From contig NZ_PGDQ01000005.1 in the NCBI RefSeq assembly GCF_003073135.1, positions 1-64,000 of the forward strand: DNA of 64,000 nucleotides, in the 5' to 3' direction. The DNA is from Euzebya rosea (lineage in GTDB: Bacteria; Actinomycetota; Nitriliruptoria; Euzebyales; Euzebyaceae). The position numbers were made by a program, and so were the translations under genes. This document shows positions 44,025-54,196 of the stretch, one piece after another. The notes beneath the pieces were generated by a model, which worked only from the letters and a program-made list of their open reading frames with translations, had not been told where the DNA came from and searched no databases. The number at the start of each line of letters is the position of its first letter. The stretch's first letter is position 1.

Positions 44025-45836
44025 ATGACCTACCCCATCGAGCGCATCCGCAACTTCGCGATCATCGCCCACGTCGACCACGGGAAGTCGACGTTGGCCG
44101 ACCGCATGCTGCAGGTGACCGAGCTGGTCTCCGAGCGCGACATGCGCGCCCAGTACCTCGACAAGATGGACATCGAGCGCGAGCGCGGGATCACCATCAA
44201 GGCGCAGGCCGTCCGGATGCCCTACAAGTCCAAGGACGGCGGGGAGTACCTGCTGAACCTGATCGACACGCCGGGCCACGTCGACTTCTCCTACGAGGTG
44301 TCGCGGGCCATGAACGCGTGCGAGGGGGCGATCCTGCTCGTCGACGCGGCCCAGGGCATGGAGGCGCAGACGATCGCCAACCTCTACCTGGCCATCGATG
44401 CGGGCCTCGAGGTCATCCCGGTCCTCAACAAGATCGACCTGCCGGCCGCTCGTCCCGAGGAGGTGGCCAAGGAGATCTGTGCGCTGCTCGGCGGCGAGCC
44501 CGAGGACATCCTCAAGGTCTCTGCCAAGACCGGCATCGGGGTGCCCGAGGTGCTCGAGCAGGTGGTCGACCGCGTCCCGCCGCCGAGCGGCGACCCCGAC
44601 GCCCCGACCCAGGCGCTGATCTTCGACTCCATCTTCGACGCCTACCGCGGCGTGATCGTCTACGCCCGTGTCGTCCAGGGACGCATGCACCCGGGCGAGA
44701 AGATCCGGATGATGGCCACCGAGTTCGAGGGCGTCATCGACGAGCTCGGCGTGACCTCCCCGGAGGCCATGCCCATCGCGGAGCTCGGTCCCGGTGAGGT
44801 GGGCTACCTCACCGCCGCCATCAAGGGGGTCGGCGAGGCCAAGGTCGGTGACACCATCACCCTGGCCGGCAAGAACGCCGCGCCTGCCCCGCTGCCGGGC
44901 TACCGCGAGCCGACGCCGATGGTGTTCAGCGGCCTGTACCCGGTCGACTCAGGCGACTTCCCCGACCTGCGCGACGCGCTGGACAAGCTGCAGCTCAACG
45001 ACGCCAGCTTCAACTTCGAGCCCGAGACCTCCGTGGCGCTCGGCTTCGGGTTCCGCGCGGGCTTCCTCGGCCTGCTCCACATGGAGATCATCTCCGAGCG
45101 GCTCGACCGCGAGTTCAACATCCCGCTGGTCACCACCGCCCCCAACGTGGCCTACACCGTCACGCTGGTCGACGGCTCGGTCCTGAAGGTCTCCAACCCC
45201 GCCGACCTGCCCGAGCCCAACAAGATCGAGCGGATCGAGGAGCCCACCGTCGATGCGATGATCTACCTGCCCAGCGAGTACGTGGGTGCGGTCATGCAGC
45301 TGTGCGAGAAGCGTCGCGGGACGATGCTCAAGATGGACTACCTGACCGAGGAGCGGGTCGAGCTTCGCTACAACATGCCGCTCGCGGAGATCGTGTTCGA
45401 CTTCTTCGACCGGCTGAAGTCGTCCACTCGCGGCTACGCCTCCCTGGACTACGAACCCGCCGCGATGCAGGTGGCGAACCTGGTCAAGGTCGACGTGCTC
45501 CTCAACGGCGAGCCCGTGGACGCCTTCTCCTCCATCGTGCACCGCGACAAGGCCTACGAGTACGGCAAGGCCATGGTCGGCAAGCTCAAGGAGCTGATCC
45601 CGCGCCAGATGTTCGACGTCCCGATCCAGGCTGCCATCGGCGCGAAGATCATCAGCCGCGAGACCGTGAAGGCACGCCGCAAGGACGTGCTGGCCAAGTG
45701 CTACGGCGGTGACATCTCCCGGAAGCGCAAGCTGCTGGAGAAGCAGAAGGAGGGCAAGAAGAAGATGAAGGCCGTCGGGATGGTCGAGATCCCCCAGGAG
45801 GCCTTCGTCGCCGCCCTCTCCATCGGTGGGGACTAG
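44025..45836 (+). CDS. lepA: Elongation factor 4
   Basis: This 603-residue translational GTPase acts on stalled or misassembled ribosomes. It has G1 AHVDHGKST near the N-terminus, G3 DTPGHVDF and G4 NKIDLPAA, then domains II-V and the LepA-specific C-terminus with [34 protein letters not shown] split over the last 60 residues. The length is standard. It normally leads to hemW; here a wall-binding protein gene has been inserted between them. Confidence 0.98.
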   Translation: MTYPIERIRNFAIIAHVDHGKSTLADRMLQVTELVSERDMRAQYLDKMDIERERGITIKAQAVRMPYKSKDGGEYLLNLIDTPGHVDFSYEVSRAMNACEGAILLVDAAQGMEAQTIANLYLAIDAGLEVIPVLNKIDLPAARPEEVAKEICALLGGEPEDILKVSAKTGIGVPEVLEQVVDRVPPPSGDPDAPTQALIFDSIFDAYRGVIVYARVVQGRMHPGEKIRMMATEFEGVIDELGVTSPEAMPIAELGPGEVGYLTAAIKGVGEAKVGDTITLAGKNAAPAPLPGYREPTPMVFSGLYPVDSGDFPDLRDALDKLQLNDASFNFEPETSVALGFGFRAGFLGLLHMEIISERLDREFNIPLVTTAPNVAYTVTLVDGSVLKVSNPADLPEPNKIERIEEPTVDAMIYLPSEYVGAVMQLCEKRRGTMLKMDYLTEERVELRYNMPLAEIVFDFFDRLKSSTRGYASLDYEPAAMQVANLVKVDVLLNGEPVDAFSSIVHRDKAYEYGKAMVGKLKELIPRQMFDVPIQAAIGAKIISRETVKARRKDVLAKCYGGDISRKRKLLEKQKEGKKKMKAVGMVEIPQEAFVAALSIGGD

Positions 45837-45895
45837 TCAGAAGTAATTACCGAAACGACAAACCACCTAAAGATTCCGTACTAGCCCGTCGATGT
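45837..45895. other. A+T-rich promoter-like stretch
   Basis: This is the most A+T-rich stretch of the area (for example AAGTAATTACCGAAACGACA). It probably holds the promoter of the following gene, though no exact -10/-35 pair is convincing. Confidence 0.4.
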
Positions 45896-45961
45896 GCGTT
45901 GCGTACACACAGCGAAGGCGCACGGGCTCGTTCCCGTCGTGCCGAAAGACGGGAGCAACGC
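45896..45961 (+). ncRNA. Candidate structured 5' leader (switch-like) before a wall-binding protein
   Basis: GCGTTGC (45896-45902) pairs perfectly with GCAACGC (45955-45961), closing a domain that ends one base before ATG 45963. Inside, CCCGTC (45933-45938) pairs with GACGGG (45948-45953), which overlaps the Shine-Dalgarno sequence GGGAG. CCCGT can instead pair with ACGGG at 45922-45926. The two pairings exclude each other, as in a translational switch. I do not recognise a known riboswitch class. Confidence 0.45.
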
Positions 45962-45962
45962 G

Positions 45963-48135
45963 ATGTCAGCAGCGAGCACGGGGGCGCACGGACGGAATCC
46001 TGCAGCCCGACGAACGACAGCGATGGCAGTGGCGGTGGCCGTGGTGGCTGCGCTGCTGGCCACGGTTGTGCCGGCCAGCGCCCAGGAGGCGCTCAGCGTC
46101 GTCCCGGCGCGCCGCCGCTGCGGCCGATGCCTTCGGGTTCGAGGCGGACGTGGACCTGCTCGGCAACGACGTCGTCCACATCCAGCCCGAGCCCTTCCTC
46201 AGCGTCACCGCCAGCGACGCGATGATGCCCAACGCCCGTGACTCGGTGCTCGACGCCGGCCCGGTCGGCGACGGCCCTTCCGCCGGCGGGGCGAACGTCG
46301 CGGAGATCACGGTCGAGGCCGACATCTTCGCACCCATGGCCCGCGGCACCGCCGTCACCACCGATGTCGACCTGCTGCAGCCCGCCGTCGGCGACGCCCA
46401 CGTCGTGACCGCCGACGCGGTCGCCGCCGTGTCCACCACGACCTGCACCGAGCAGACGCTGGAGGAGGCTGCTGCTGGCACCGCACTCACCGGTCTGACC
46501 ATCGGTGGCGAGGCCATCCCCGTCGACGTGCCGTTCAACACCGAGATCGAGATCCCCAACCTGGCCCGCGTCACCATCAAGGAGGTCGTGCCGGACAGCG
46601 ACGGCATCGGCTGGACCGTTCGTGGCCTGCACATCCGCACCCTCGACCCCCTGACCGGCGCCGTCGACAGCGAGATCATCGTGTCGGAGGCCCACAGCAG
46701 CGTCGACTGCGGCGACACCCCGCCGCCGTGGCCCCCGATCGACCCCGAGGGCCTCTCGGTGCAGAAGTCGATCGTCGACGCCACCCCCGGCGACGACGGC
46801 ACCGTCGCCGTCGAGCCCGGTGACACCGTCACCTACGCCATCGACGTCACCAACGTCGACGAGGCGGCCTGCACCGTGAACCGGATCGTGGACTTCCTGC
46901 CGCTGCCCCTCACCGCGGACGGCACCGGCGAGGTCCTCACCGACGTCGAGCCCACCCCCCGCGGCGAGAACGGCCTGGTCTACGAGATCGAGCCCGTCGT
47001 CCTCGAACCGGGCGACAGCCTGACCGGCACGATCACGTCCGTGCTACCCGACCCGCTGGCCAGCGGTTCGTACTTCAACGACGCCGTCGCCTACGGCACC
47101 TGCGGCATCGGCCGCTCTGGCCTGTCCGCCGGCTTCACCTGGGACGGCGGCGAGACCGACCCGTGCGACTCGCCGATCACCACCGGCACGTTCTCCAGTA
47201 CCTCCCGGCTGGGCGGCGACGATCGCGTCGACACCGCCCTGCGGGTCTCCGGCATGCTGTCGGTCAACGAGGCCAACGCGGTCGTCATGGCACGCTCGGA
47301 CATGTTCCCCGACGCCCTCGCCGCGTCCGGCCTGGCGGCCGAGCTGTGCGCGCCGCTGCTGCTCAACGCCCCGGGTGAGCTCCACCCCGACAACCTGGCG
47401 GAGATCCAGCGGCTCGACGTCGACGAGGTCTACCTGGCCGGCGGCGAGGCCGCGCTGAGCGCCTCCATCGCCGATGACCTCGAGGCCGAGGGCATCAACG
47501 TCATCCGTGTCGCCGGCGACAGCCGCTACACCACCGCTCGGGCCATCGCCTTCGAGATCGTCCGCATCGGCGGACCCGTGGCCCGCGCCACGCTGGTCCG
47601 CGCCGACATCTTCCCCGACGCCATGTCGGCGGCCAACCTGGCCACCCACGCCCGGTCACCGATCCTCCTGACCGACTCCGACGACCTCAACGACGCCTCC
47701 GCGGCGGCGCTGCCGGCCATCCTCGACGGCGAAGCCGGCAACATGGTCTACATCGGCGGTGGTGAGGTCGCGATCGAGCCGTCGGTCGAGGCCGAGCTGA
47801 ACCGCGCCTACCAGACGCGCCGCCTTGCCGGCCTCAACCGGTTCGAGACCTCGGTGGCCTTCATCGAGGAGGCCGTCGCACTCGGCGCCATCCGCGACAT
47901 CACCTGGGTCGCCAGCGGTCACGACTTCCCCGACGCCCTGACCGGGTCCGTCGGCGCCTACCGGCAGGACGCCGGGCTGATGCTGACCAACCCCGATGAC
48001 CTGGCCAACTCACCGGCCACGAAGACCTACCTGTCCGGCTTCGCCGAGGAGATCACCACCGCGGTGATCGTCGGCGGACCCGCGGCGGTCTCCGAGCAGG
48101 TCGAGGGACAGATCCTGGACGCCATCCGGGAGTGA
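45963..48135 (+). CDS. Secreted CW_binding_2 protein, reading frame broken by one base
   Basis: ATG 45963 starts a signal peptide (about residues 1-40, TAMAVAVAVVAALLATVVP then ASAQ) in one frame. The rest of the protein (from about 46111) is in the +1 frame. One surplus base in the GC run 46106-46117 explains it. The mature part has an N-terminal beta domain like choice-of-anchor modules, a DUF11-like repeat (KSIVDATPGDDGTVAVEPGD), and three CW_binding_2 repeats from about 47200. No catalytic domain is seen, so it is probably a structural surface protein. Either the gene is inactive or the base is a sequence error. Confidence 0.78.
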
Positions 48136-48152
48136 CGGCTGCCGCACCACGA

Positions 48153-48182
48153 CGAACGGGCGCCCGGGTGGGCGCCCGTTCG
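48153..48182 (+). terminator. Terminator of the wall-binding protein gene
   Basis: CGAACGGGCGCCC and GGGCGCCCGTTCG pair perfectly over 13 bp with a GGGT loop, followed by GCGTTTCCC. It lies 17 bp after the stop codon. Confidence 0.75.
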
Positions 48183-48211
48183 GCGTTTCCCGTCCCGGCT
48201 ACCCTTCCGTC

Positions 48212-49354
48212 GTGACGCCCCCGACCGCCCCCGCCCCCGTCGTGGCCGAGCGGCTGCCCGGCATCTACGTGCACGTCCCGTTCTGCCTGCGTCGCTGCGA
48301 CTACTGCGACTTCACGACGTTCGCCGACCGCGACGAGGCGATCCCCGCCTATGTCGACGCGCTGTCGAGCCACATCACGCGGACGCCCCGACCGTCCACG
48401 ACGTTCGGGTCGGTCTTCGTGGGCGGCGGGACCCCGACCTACCTGCCGCCGGCCGACCTCCGACGGGTGCTGCAGGCCCTCCACGACACCTTCGCCTTCG
48501 CCGAGGACGCCGAGTGGACGGTGGAGGCCAACCCCGAGACCGTCGACGCCGAGATGGCCGCCGCCCTCGCCGAGGGCGGGGTCAACCGGATCTCCCTCGG
48601 GGCCCAGTCCTTCGACACCCGCGTCCTGTCGACCCTCGGCCGCTGGCACGACCCCGACAGCGTGCCCCGCGCGATCGGCCACCTGCGCGATGCCGGCATC
48701 GACCGGCTGAGCATCGACCTGATCTACGGCACCCCCGGCGAGACCGACGCGTCGTGGGCGGCCACGCTCGACCGGGCGGTCGAGCTGGGCACCAGCCACG
48801 TGTCGGCCTACGCCCTGACCGTGGAGCCCAACACGCCCTACGCCGCGCGTGTGCGAACCGACGACGCCCTGGCCCCGGACGAGGACGTGCAGGCCGCGCG
48901 CATGGCCGTCACCGACGAACGGTTGGGGGCGGCGGGCATGCAGCGCTACGAGGTCTCCAACTGGGCGCGACCCGGCATGGAGTCCCGCCACAACCTGACG
49001 TACTGGCGGGGCAACGACTGGCTGGCGTTCGGGTCGGGCGCCCACGGGGCGTGGGAGGGACGGCGCTACTGGCTGGTGCGGGACCCCGACAAGTACGCCC
49101 GGATGGTTGCCGCCGGCCGGGAGCCGCTGGGCGGCGAGGAGCACCCCGACGGCGACGCCCGTCGGCTCGAACGGCTCATGATGGGCCTGCGGGTCACCGA
49201 GGGCGTGCCGCGCGAGGACGTCCAACCGCTGGACGCAGCGACCGTCGCCCGGCTGATCGGTCGGGGCCTGCTGACCATGCGGGCTGGGGACCGGCTGGCG
49301 CTGACCCCGGCGGGCATGCCCCTGGCTGGTGCCGTCATCCGCGAGCTGGCCTGA
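48212..49354 (+). CDS. hemW: Radical SAM family heme chaperone HemW
   Basis: This 380-residue protein has the radical SAM motif C25-x3-C29-x2-C32 in PFCLRRCDYCDF. It is the HemW form, since it has HemW-type VGGGTPTYLPP, NPETVD and NRISLGAQSFD motifs and the HemW C-terminal domain. HemW delivers heme to proteins and is not a true coproporphyrinogen oxidase. GTG 48212 has TACCCT (48200-48205) 6 nt upstream. It belongs to the lepA-hemW-hrcA-dnaJ line. Confidence 0.93.
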   Translation: MTPPTAPAPVVAERLPGIYVHVPFCLRRCDYCDFTTFADRDEAIPAYVDALSSHITRTPRPSTTFGSVFVGGGTPTYLPPADLRRVLQALHDTFAFAEDAEWTVEANPETVDAEMAAALAEGGVNRISLGAQSFDTRVLSTLGRWHDPDSVPRAIGHLRDAGIDRLSIDLIYGTPGETDASWAATLDRAVELGTSHVSAYALTVEPNTPYAARVRTDDALAPDEDVQAARMAVTDERLGAAGMQRYEVSNWARPGMESRHNLTYWRGNDWLAFGSGAHGAWEGRRYWLVRDPDKYARMVAAGREPLGGEEHPDGDARRLERLMMGLRVTEGVPREDVQPLDAATVARLIGRGLLTMRAGDRLALTPAGMPLAGAVIRELA

Positions 49355-49369
49355 GCCAGCCAGCCGAGC

Positions 49370-50832
49370 TCAGCCCCGGGGTTGCTCGGCGGTGGCTGCC
49401 GGCGTGGCCCGTTGCCGTCGGAACCTGGCCCAGGCGAGGAACGTCGCTGGGTCGACGGCGCGCATGACGTGATGTCCCTGGGCGATGTCGGTGCCGAGCT
49501 CAGCCAGGACCGCCCACGTGTCGGCCGTCTCGACCCCCTCCGCGACCACGTCCATGCCGAGGCCGTGGCCCATCTCGATGATCGACCGCACGATCACGGC
49601 GTCGAGCGGCTCGAGGACCATCCGGTCGACGAACGACATGTCGATCTTGATCTCGTGGATCGGGAAGCGGCGGAGGTGTGACAGCGAGGAGTAGCCGGTC
49701 CCGAAGTCATCGACCGACACGCGCGTGCCGAGCTCGGCCAGCTGCGGGATGACCCCCAGCGCCTCGACCTCGCGGGTCAGCAACGCGGTCTCGGTGACCT
49801 CCAGCACGAGGCTGTCACGAGGCAGGTCGTGCTCGCCGAGCACGGTGTCGAGCCGCTGGGGGAGCCGCGGGTCGGCCACGTCGTCCCCGGTCAGGTTGAT
49901 GGAGATCGGCACCGTGAACCCCGCGTCGCGCATGCGGGCACAGTGACCTGCCGCCTGGCGCATCACGACGTCGGTCAGCTCGATCAGGCGTCCGGCGCTC
50001 CGGGCCATCTCCACGATCGTCTGGGCGGGCACCCGCGTGCCGCCCGACGGCGGCCACCGGACGAGCGCCTCGGCCCCGACCAGCCTGCCGTCGCTGAAGG
50101 CGACCTTGGGCTGGTAGGCCACCTCGAGGGTGTCCATCGGGTCGGGCAGCCGGATGATCTCGGGCCGGCGGCGCACACCGGGTTCCACATGCGGGCGCCG
50201 GACCGGTGCGTCATGACCTCCGGTTGCGCCGTACATGGCTGCCGCTGCGACGCGAACCAGCTCCCCGGGGCTGTCACCGTCCACGGGGGCCGACGCCATC
50301 CCTGTGCGCAGCAGGACGCCGGGAACCAGTCCGACATCCCGTGACAGGATCCGTTCCTCGAGGCGGTGGACCATCTGCAGGGCGCGTGCAGTCGCAGCGT
50401 CGGGAGTGGCATCCGTCACGAGGCACACGACATGTTCGCCCATGGACACGACCTGATCCGAGGCTGGGTCCTCCTTGGCCAGCTGGGAGAGGAGGGGCAA
50501 GCTGGTTCGGGGCCCCCCGTGCCGAGGGCGGTCGAGTCCGGATGGTCAACGCCAGCAAGGACCACCACGAGGGAGATGCCCGATGCCCGGCGACGCGCCA
50601 GCGCTGCGGCGATGACGTCCTCGGCGTCGGGCCTGTGGTCCTGGTCCGTCGTCGAGGGGTCGGATCGGCGGTACCTCCGCAGGACCAGCAGCGCCAGACC
50701 GGCACAGACGACAAGCGTCGTGGCAGCGACCGCGGCCAGGACCGTCATCGGATGTGCCAGCAGTCCTGCTCGCTGCGGCCGACGGCCCACGTCCGCCTCG
50801 CGTCCCCTACCCCGTGCATGTGCTGCCCCCAT
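49370..50832 (-). CDS. Membrane GGDEF-like/EAL protein, frame broken once
   Basis: The C-terminal EAL phosphodiesterase domain is intact in one frame from 50500 down. It has GAEALVRW, ISINLTGDD, LVLEVTETALL, VDDFGTGYSSL, IKIDMSFV and VAEGVET, so cyclic-di-GMP hydrolysis is likely. Upstream, in another frame, lie a membrane helix (TVLAAVAATTLVVCAGLALL) and the start of a degenerate GGDEF domain (ISLVVVLAGVD). The two join if one G is restored in the G6-C4 run (50509-50518). The GGDEF signature itself is replaced by VSMGEHVV. The start could be ATG 50832 or 50748. It is convergent with hemW. Confidence 0.8.
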
Positions 50833-50877
50833 CTGGATCGTGGTCGAGTGCCGTTCGCAGGTGGATACGGTCGCCAC

Positions 50878-51114
50878 CGCCTGGAACTCACGGTGTGTGA
50901 AAGATCGCCGCCGATCTGTGGAGGCTATTGGCTGACAGAAGCAGGAGTGGTCATCAATGACTAGCTCTCAGTGAACGGTGTTCACGCTGAGTAGGACACC
51001 CTAAAGCAATCCATATTGCAGTATTGTGGCTACCCGGGTTCTCGACTCGAGGATTCATCGGCAGGGAGTCCTGGACCGTCCGGCCGGTGGGTGCGGTGAG
51101 CCGGTGGAGGGGAG
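50878..51114. promoter_or_regulatory. hrcA upstream region with three inverted repeats, no CIRCE
   Basis: Perfect inverted repeats are AGATCG-N4-CGATCT (50902-50917), GTGAAC-GGT-GTTCAC (50971-50985) and GCAAT-CCAT-ATTGC (51006-51019). TATTGT at 51022-51027 may be a -10. The heat-shock CIRCE element (TTAGCACTC-N9-GAGTGCTAA) was not found. Confidence 0.5.
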
Positions 51115-52278
51115 GTGGCACCATTGGGGGCCGTGGCAATCGACCCGACCGCAGCGGTACCCGAGCTGGACGAGCGCAAGTCCGCCGTCCTGCTCGCGGT
51201 CGTGCGCGCCTACGTCCGGGTGGGGGAGCCCGTGGGATCGCGCAGCGTCGTCGACGAGGCGGGCCTGTCGGTGTCCTCGGCGACCGTCCGCAACGAGATG
51301 GCCGCGCTGGAGGAGGCCGGCTACATCAGCCACCCCCACACCTCCGCCGGACGCATCCCCACCGACAAGGGGTACCGCTTCTTCGTCGACGCCCTCCGGG
51401 GCCAGACCAGCGCCGACCCCGACGTGTCCGCCGAACAGGTCGCGCTGCTCGACGACCTGCTCGCCGGTGCCACCGACCTCGAGGACCTGCTGCACAAGGC
51501 CACGACGGCCCTGTCCCGGCTGACCCGCTTCGCCGGGCTCGTCGCGGCGCCACGACTCGACCGGTCACGGCTCAAGCACATCGAGCTCGTGCAGCTGGCG
51601 CCCGCCACGATCCTGGCCGTGGCCATCGCCGACACCGGACGGGTCACCAAGCGCATGGTCGAGCTCGCCGAACCGCTGGCCGAGGTCGACGTGCAACGAG
51701 CGCGCCACGCGATCAACGCCGCCGCGACCGGCCTTCGTGGCCACGACGCACCCGACGCGATCTCCGGTTTGTCCGCCGGCGCCCCCAGCGAGCTGACCGA
51801 GCTGATCGAGCGAGTGGCCGAGGCCGTCCGCTCCGGCATCGAGGACCCCGACACCCGATCGCGGGGCCTCTACGTGGGCGGCACCTCCGCCCTTGCGGCC
51901 GAAGGACAGTTCGCCCGGCTCGAGCAGGTCAAGCGGGTCTACGAGACGCTCGAGGAACAGGTCGTCGTCCTGCAGGTCCTGCAGGATGCGCTGGCGGACG
52001 CCGATCCCGGTGTCCGCATCGGTGCCGAGCTGCCCCTGCGCGAGCTCGAGGCCTGCGCCATCGTGGCGTCCTCCTACGACGCCCCCAGCGAGTCCGCCGG
52101 CCAGATCGGCGTGCTGGGCCCAAGCCGCATGGACTACCGCGCCACCCTCGGCGCCGTCCGGGCGGTCGCCGACACCCTGGAGCGGGCCATCGCCGGCATG
52201 ACCGGCACCGGTCCCTCGCGGACGGCGGACCGCCTCAGGACCTCCAACCCTCCGCACCCGACGAACAGCGATGAATGA
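51115..52278 (+). CDS. hrcA: Heat-inducible transcriptional repressor HrcA
   Basis: This 387-residue repressor of chaperone genes has the N-terminal winged helix (ERKSAVLLAVVRAYVRVGEP, then SSATVRNEMAALEEAGYISHPHTSAGRIPTDKGYR split over 60 residues), which is diagnostic. The GAF-like dimer domain follows (about 115-345). The start is uncertain: GTG 51115 has GGAGG 4 nt upstream, while TTG 51124 has GGAGG at a better 8 nt. It overlaps dnaJ by 4 bp. Confidence 0.94.
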   Translation: MAPLGAVAIDPTAAVPELDERKSAVLLAVVRAYVRVGEPVGSRSVVDEAGLSVSSATVRNEMAALEEAGYISHPHTSAGRIPTDKGYRFFVDALRGQTSADPDVSAEQVALLDDLLAGATDLEDLLHKATTALSRLTRFAGLVAAPRLDRSRLKHIELVQLAPATILAVAIADTGRVTKRMVELAEPLAEVDVQRARHAINAAATGLRGHDAPDAISGLSAGAPSELTELIERVAEAVRSGIEDPDTRSRGLYVGGTSALAAEGQFARLEQVKRVYETLEEQVVVLQVLQDALADADPGVRIGAELPLRELEACAIVASSYDAPSESAGQIGVLGPSRMDYRATLGAVRAVADTLERAIAGMTGTGPSRTADRLRTSNPPHPTNSDE

Positions 52279-53408
52279 TGCCGACCGTGCGTGATCTCTA
52301 CGACGTGCTCGGGGTGTCCAAGGACGCCACCGACGCAGACATCAAGAAGGCCTACCGCCGCAAGGCGCGAGAGCTGCACCCCGACCAGGGTGGTGAGGAA
52401 GAGGCGTTCAAGGAGCTCTCCGCCGCCTACGAGGTGCTGAAGAACCCCCAGGCCCGCGCCAACTACGACCGGTTCGGTGACCCACGGGGCCCCGGCGGAG
52501 GCATGGGCGGCGGCGACCCGTTCGCCGGCTTCGGTGACCTCTCGGACCTGCTCAACGCCTTCTTCGGTCCCCGGGCAGGGGGGCCGAGCGCTCGCCAGGA
52601 CGCCTCCGGCAGCGGCCGCAACGCCATCGTCGACGTGAGCGTGACCCTCCAGGAAGCCGCCACCGGCGTGGACAAGGAGGTCGAGGTCACCCTCAACCGC
52701 ACCTGCACGACGTGCAGCGGGACCGGCGCCGCAGACGGGTCCCGCCCGGTGACGTGCAGCACCTGTCGTGGACAGGGTGCCGTCCAGCGGGTCCGCAACG
52801 GGATCTTCGGGCAGATGTTGACCCAGACGACGTGCCCCGACTGCCAGGGCACCGGCAAGACCGTCGCCGACCCCTGCCGGGACTGCCGCGGGGACGGGCG
52901 CCAGCAGACCACGGAGACGTTGACCATCCCCGTGCCCGTCGGCATCGACGACGGTCGCCGTGTCCGCCTGACCGGCAGGGGAGAGGCTGGTCGCAACGGC
53001 GGCCCGGCCGGTGACCTCTACGTGCGCGTGAACGTCGAACCCCACGACGTCTTCACGCGTGACGGCGACGACCTGCACTGCGAGCTGCGGATCTCCATGA
53101 TCCAGGCGGCGCTCGGGACCAAGCTGGACCTCGAGACCCTCGATGGGCACGAGGAGGTGGCGGTCCCGGGCGGCACCCAGTTCGGCGACGTCATCACCCT
53201 GAAGCGCAAGGGCATGCCCCGTCTCGGCATGGACGGCCACCAGCGCGGAGACCTGTTCGTGCACTGCCGCGTCGAGACGCCCCGCAACCTCGACCACGAC
53301 GACCGCGAGCTGCTGAAGGCCATGGCCCAGCGGCGCGGCGAACACGTCGACGAGCAGTCCGGTGGCCGTGGCTTCTTCGGACGCCTTCGCGACGCGTTCG
53401 GCGGGTGA
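52275..53408 (+). CDS. dnaJ: Chaperone protein DnaJ
   Basis: This 377-residue Hsp40 has a J domain (residues about 6-70) with HPD at 35-37, a Gly-rich linker (GGGMGGGDPFAGFGDL), four zinc motifs (CTTCSGTG, CSTCRGQG, CPDCQGTG, CRDCRGDG) and the C-terminal substrate domains. It stimulates DnaK. ATG 52275 overlaps the hrcA stop, and an ATG one codon later is equally possible. It overlaps rsmE by 4 bp (GTGA), so hrcA-dnaJ-rsmE are translated as a coupled unit. Confidence 0.97.
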   Translation: MMPTVRDLYDVLGVSKDATDADIKKAYRRKARELHPDQGGEEEAFKELSAAYEVLKNPQARANYDRFGDPRGPGGGMGGGDPFAGFGDLSDLLNAFFGPRAGGPSARQDASGSGRNAIVDVSVTLQEAATGVDKEVEVTLNRTCTTCSGTGAADGSRPVTCSTCRGQGAVQRVRNGIFGQMLTQTTCPDCQGTGKTVADPCRDCRGDGRQQTTETLTIPVPVGIDDGRRVRLTGRGEAGRNGGPAGDLYVRVNVEPHDVFTRDGDDLHCELRISMIQAALGTKLDLETLDGHEEVAVPGGTQFGDVITLKRKGMPRLGMDGHQRGDLFVHCRVETPRNLDHDDRELLKAMAQRRGEHVDEQSGGRGFFGRLRDAFGG

Positions 53409-54133
53409 CCAGGCCCGGCCTGCCCACCCGCGGCCACCACGTCTTCGTCCCCCCGTTCGGTGATGCCGACCGTGTGGTCGTCGACGGGGACGAGGGCCAT
53501 CACCTGGCCGGCGTCCTGCGGGTGCGCGCCGGCCAACCGGTGAGCCTCGCCGACGGCAGCGGAGCGGTGTTCGCCGCCGAGGTCGAGGACGTCGACCGCC
53601 GGTCGGTGACGGTCAGGATCGGCCAGCGCTACCACCTGCCGCGACCCTCGCCGAGCCTGTGCGTCGTCCAGAGCCTCCCAAAGGGCAAGAAGATGGAGGA
53701 GGTGGTCCAGCGCCTCACCGAGGTCGGCGTCGACCGGATCCGTCCGGTCGTGTCCGAGCGCACCGTCAAGCGCCCCGACGGCAAGGCCGACCGCCTGCAG
53801 GACCGGTGGGAGGCCATCGCCCGGGCGGCTGCCCAGCAGTCCCGTCGTGCACGGCTGCCCGTCATCGATCCGATCGGGGAGTGGCCGGTGCCGGGGGCCG
53901 TGGGTGTGGTGCTGTGGGAGGAGGCTGTGCTGCCGCTGTCGGAGGCGGTTCGTGGGCTGCCCGAGGCGCCGGAGATCGTGGTGGCCGTCGGGCCGGAGGG
54001 AGGGTTCACGCCGAGGGAGGTCGAGGCGAGCGGCCTGACGCCGTGCGCGCTCGGTCCCTCGATCCTGCGCACCGAGACCGCCGGCGTGGTCGGCGCCAGC
54101 CTGGTCGCCCACCTGCTGGGCCGGATGGGCTGA
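53405..54133 (+). CDS. rsmE: 16S rRNA (uracil-1498-N3)-methyltransferase
   Basis: This 242-residue SPOUT methyltransferase modifies U1498 of 16S rRNA. It has an N-terminal PUA-like domain (GHHLAGVLRVRAGQPVSLADG), the conserved LPKGKKMEEVVQRLTEVGV and the SAM-binding knot AVGPEGGFTPREVEA with LGPSILRTETA. The GTG start lies in the end of dnaJ. It is the last gene of the operon. Confidence 0.95.
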   Translation: MTRPGLPTRGHHVFVPPFGDADRVVVDGDEGHHLAGVLRVRAGQPVSLADGSGAVFAAEVEDVDRRSVTVRIGQRYHLPRPSPSLCVVQSLPKGKKMEEVVQRLTEVGVDRIRPVVSERTVKRPDGKADRLQDRWEAIARAAAQQSRRARLPVIDPIGEWPVPGAVGVVLWEEAVLPLSEAVRGLPEAPEIVVAVGPEGGFTPREVEASGLTPCALGPSILRTETAGVVGASLVAHLLGRMG

Positions 54134-54140
54134 TCCCGCT

Positions 54141-54182
54141 GACGACATCGGCCCCCTCCCGTGGTGGGAGGGGGCCGTCGTC
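54141..54182. terminator. Bidirectional terminator between rsmE and the nuclease gene
   Basis: GGCCCCCTCCC (54150-54160) and GGGAGGGGGCC (54166-54176) form a perfect 11-bp stem. GACGAC and GTCGTC lengthen it outward. It separates convergent genes. Confidence 0.75.
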
Positions 54183-54196
54183 GTCCGATGGCCGCG

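Noticed and set aside
45896-45961. Cyclic-di-GMP (GEMM) riboswitch
   Set aside because: GGGC, GAAA and GGGAGCAA segments look vaguely similar, but the conserved GCAAACC and GCAAAGCC strings and the second helix are missing.
46100-46120. Programmed ribosomal frameshift in the wall-binding gene
   Set aside because: No known slippery heptamer or stimulatory element is evident, and the site lies just after the signal peptide, which is not a known location for this. An indel is simpler.
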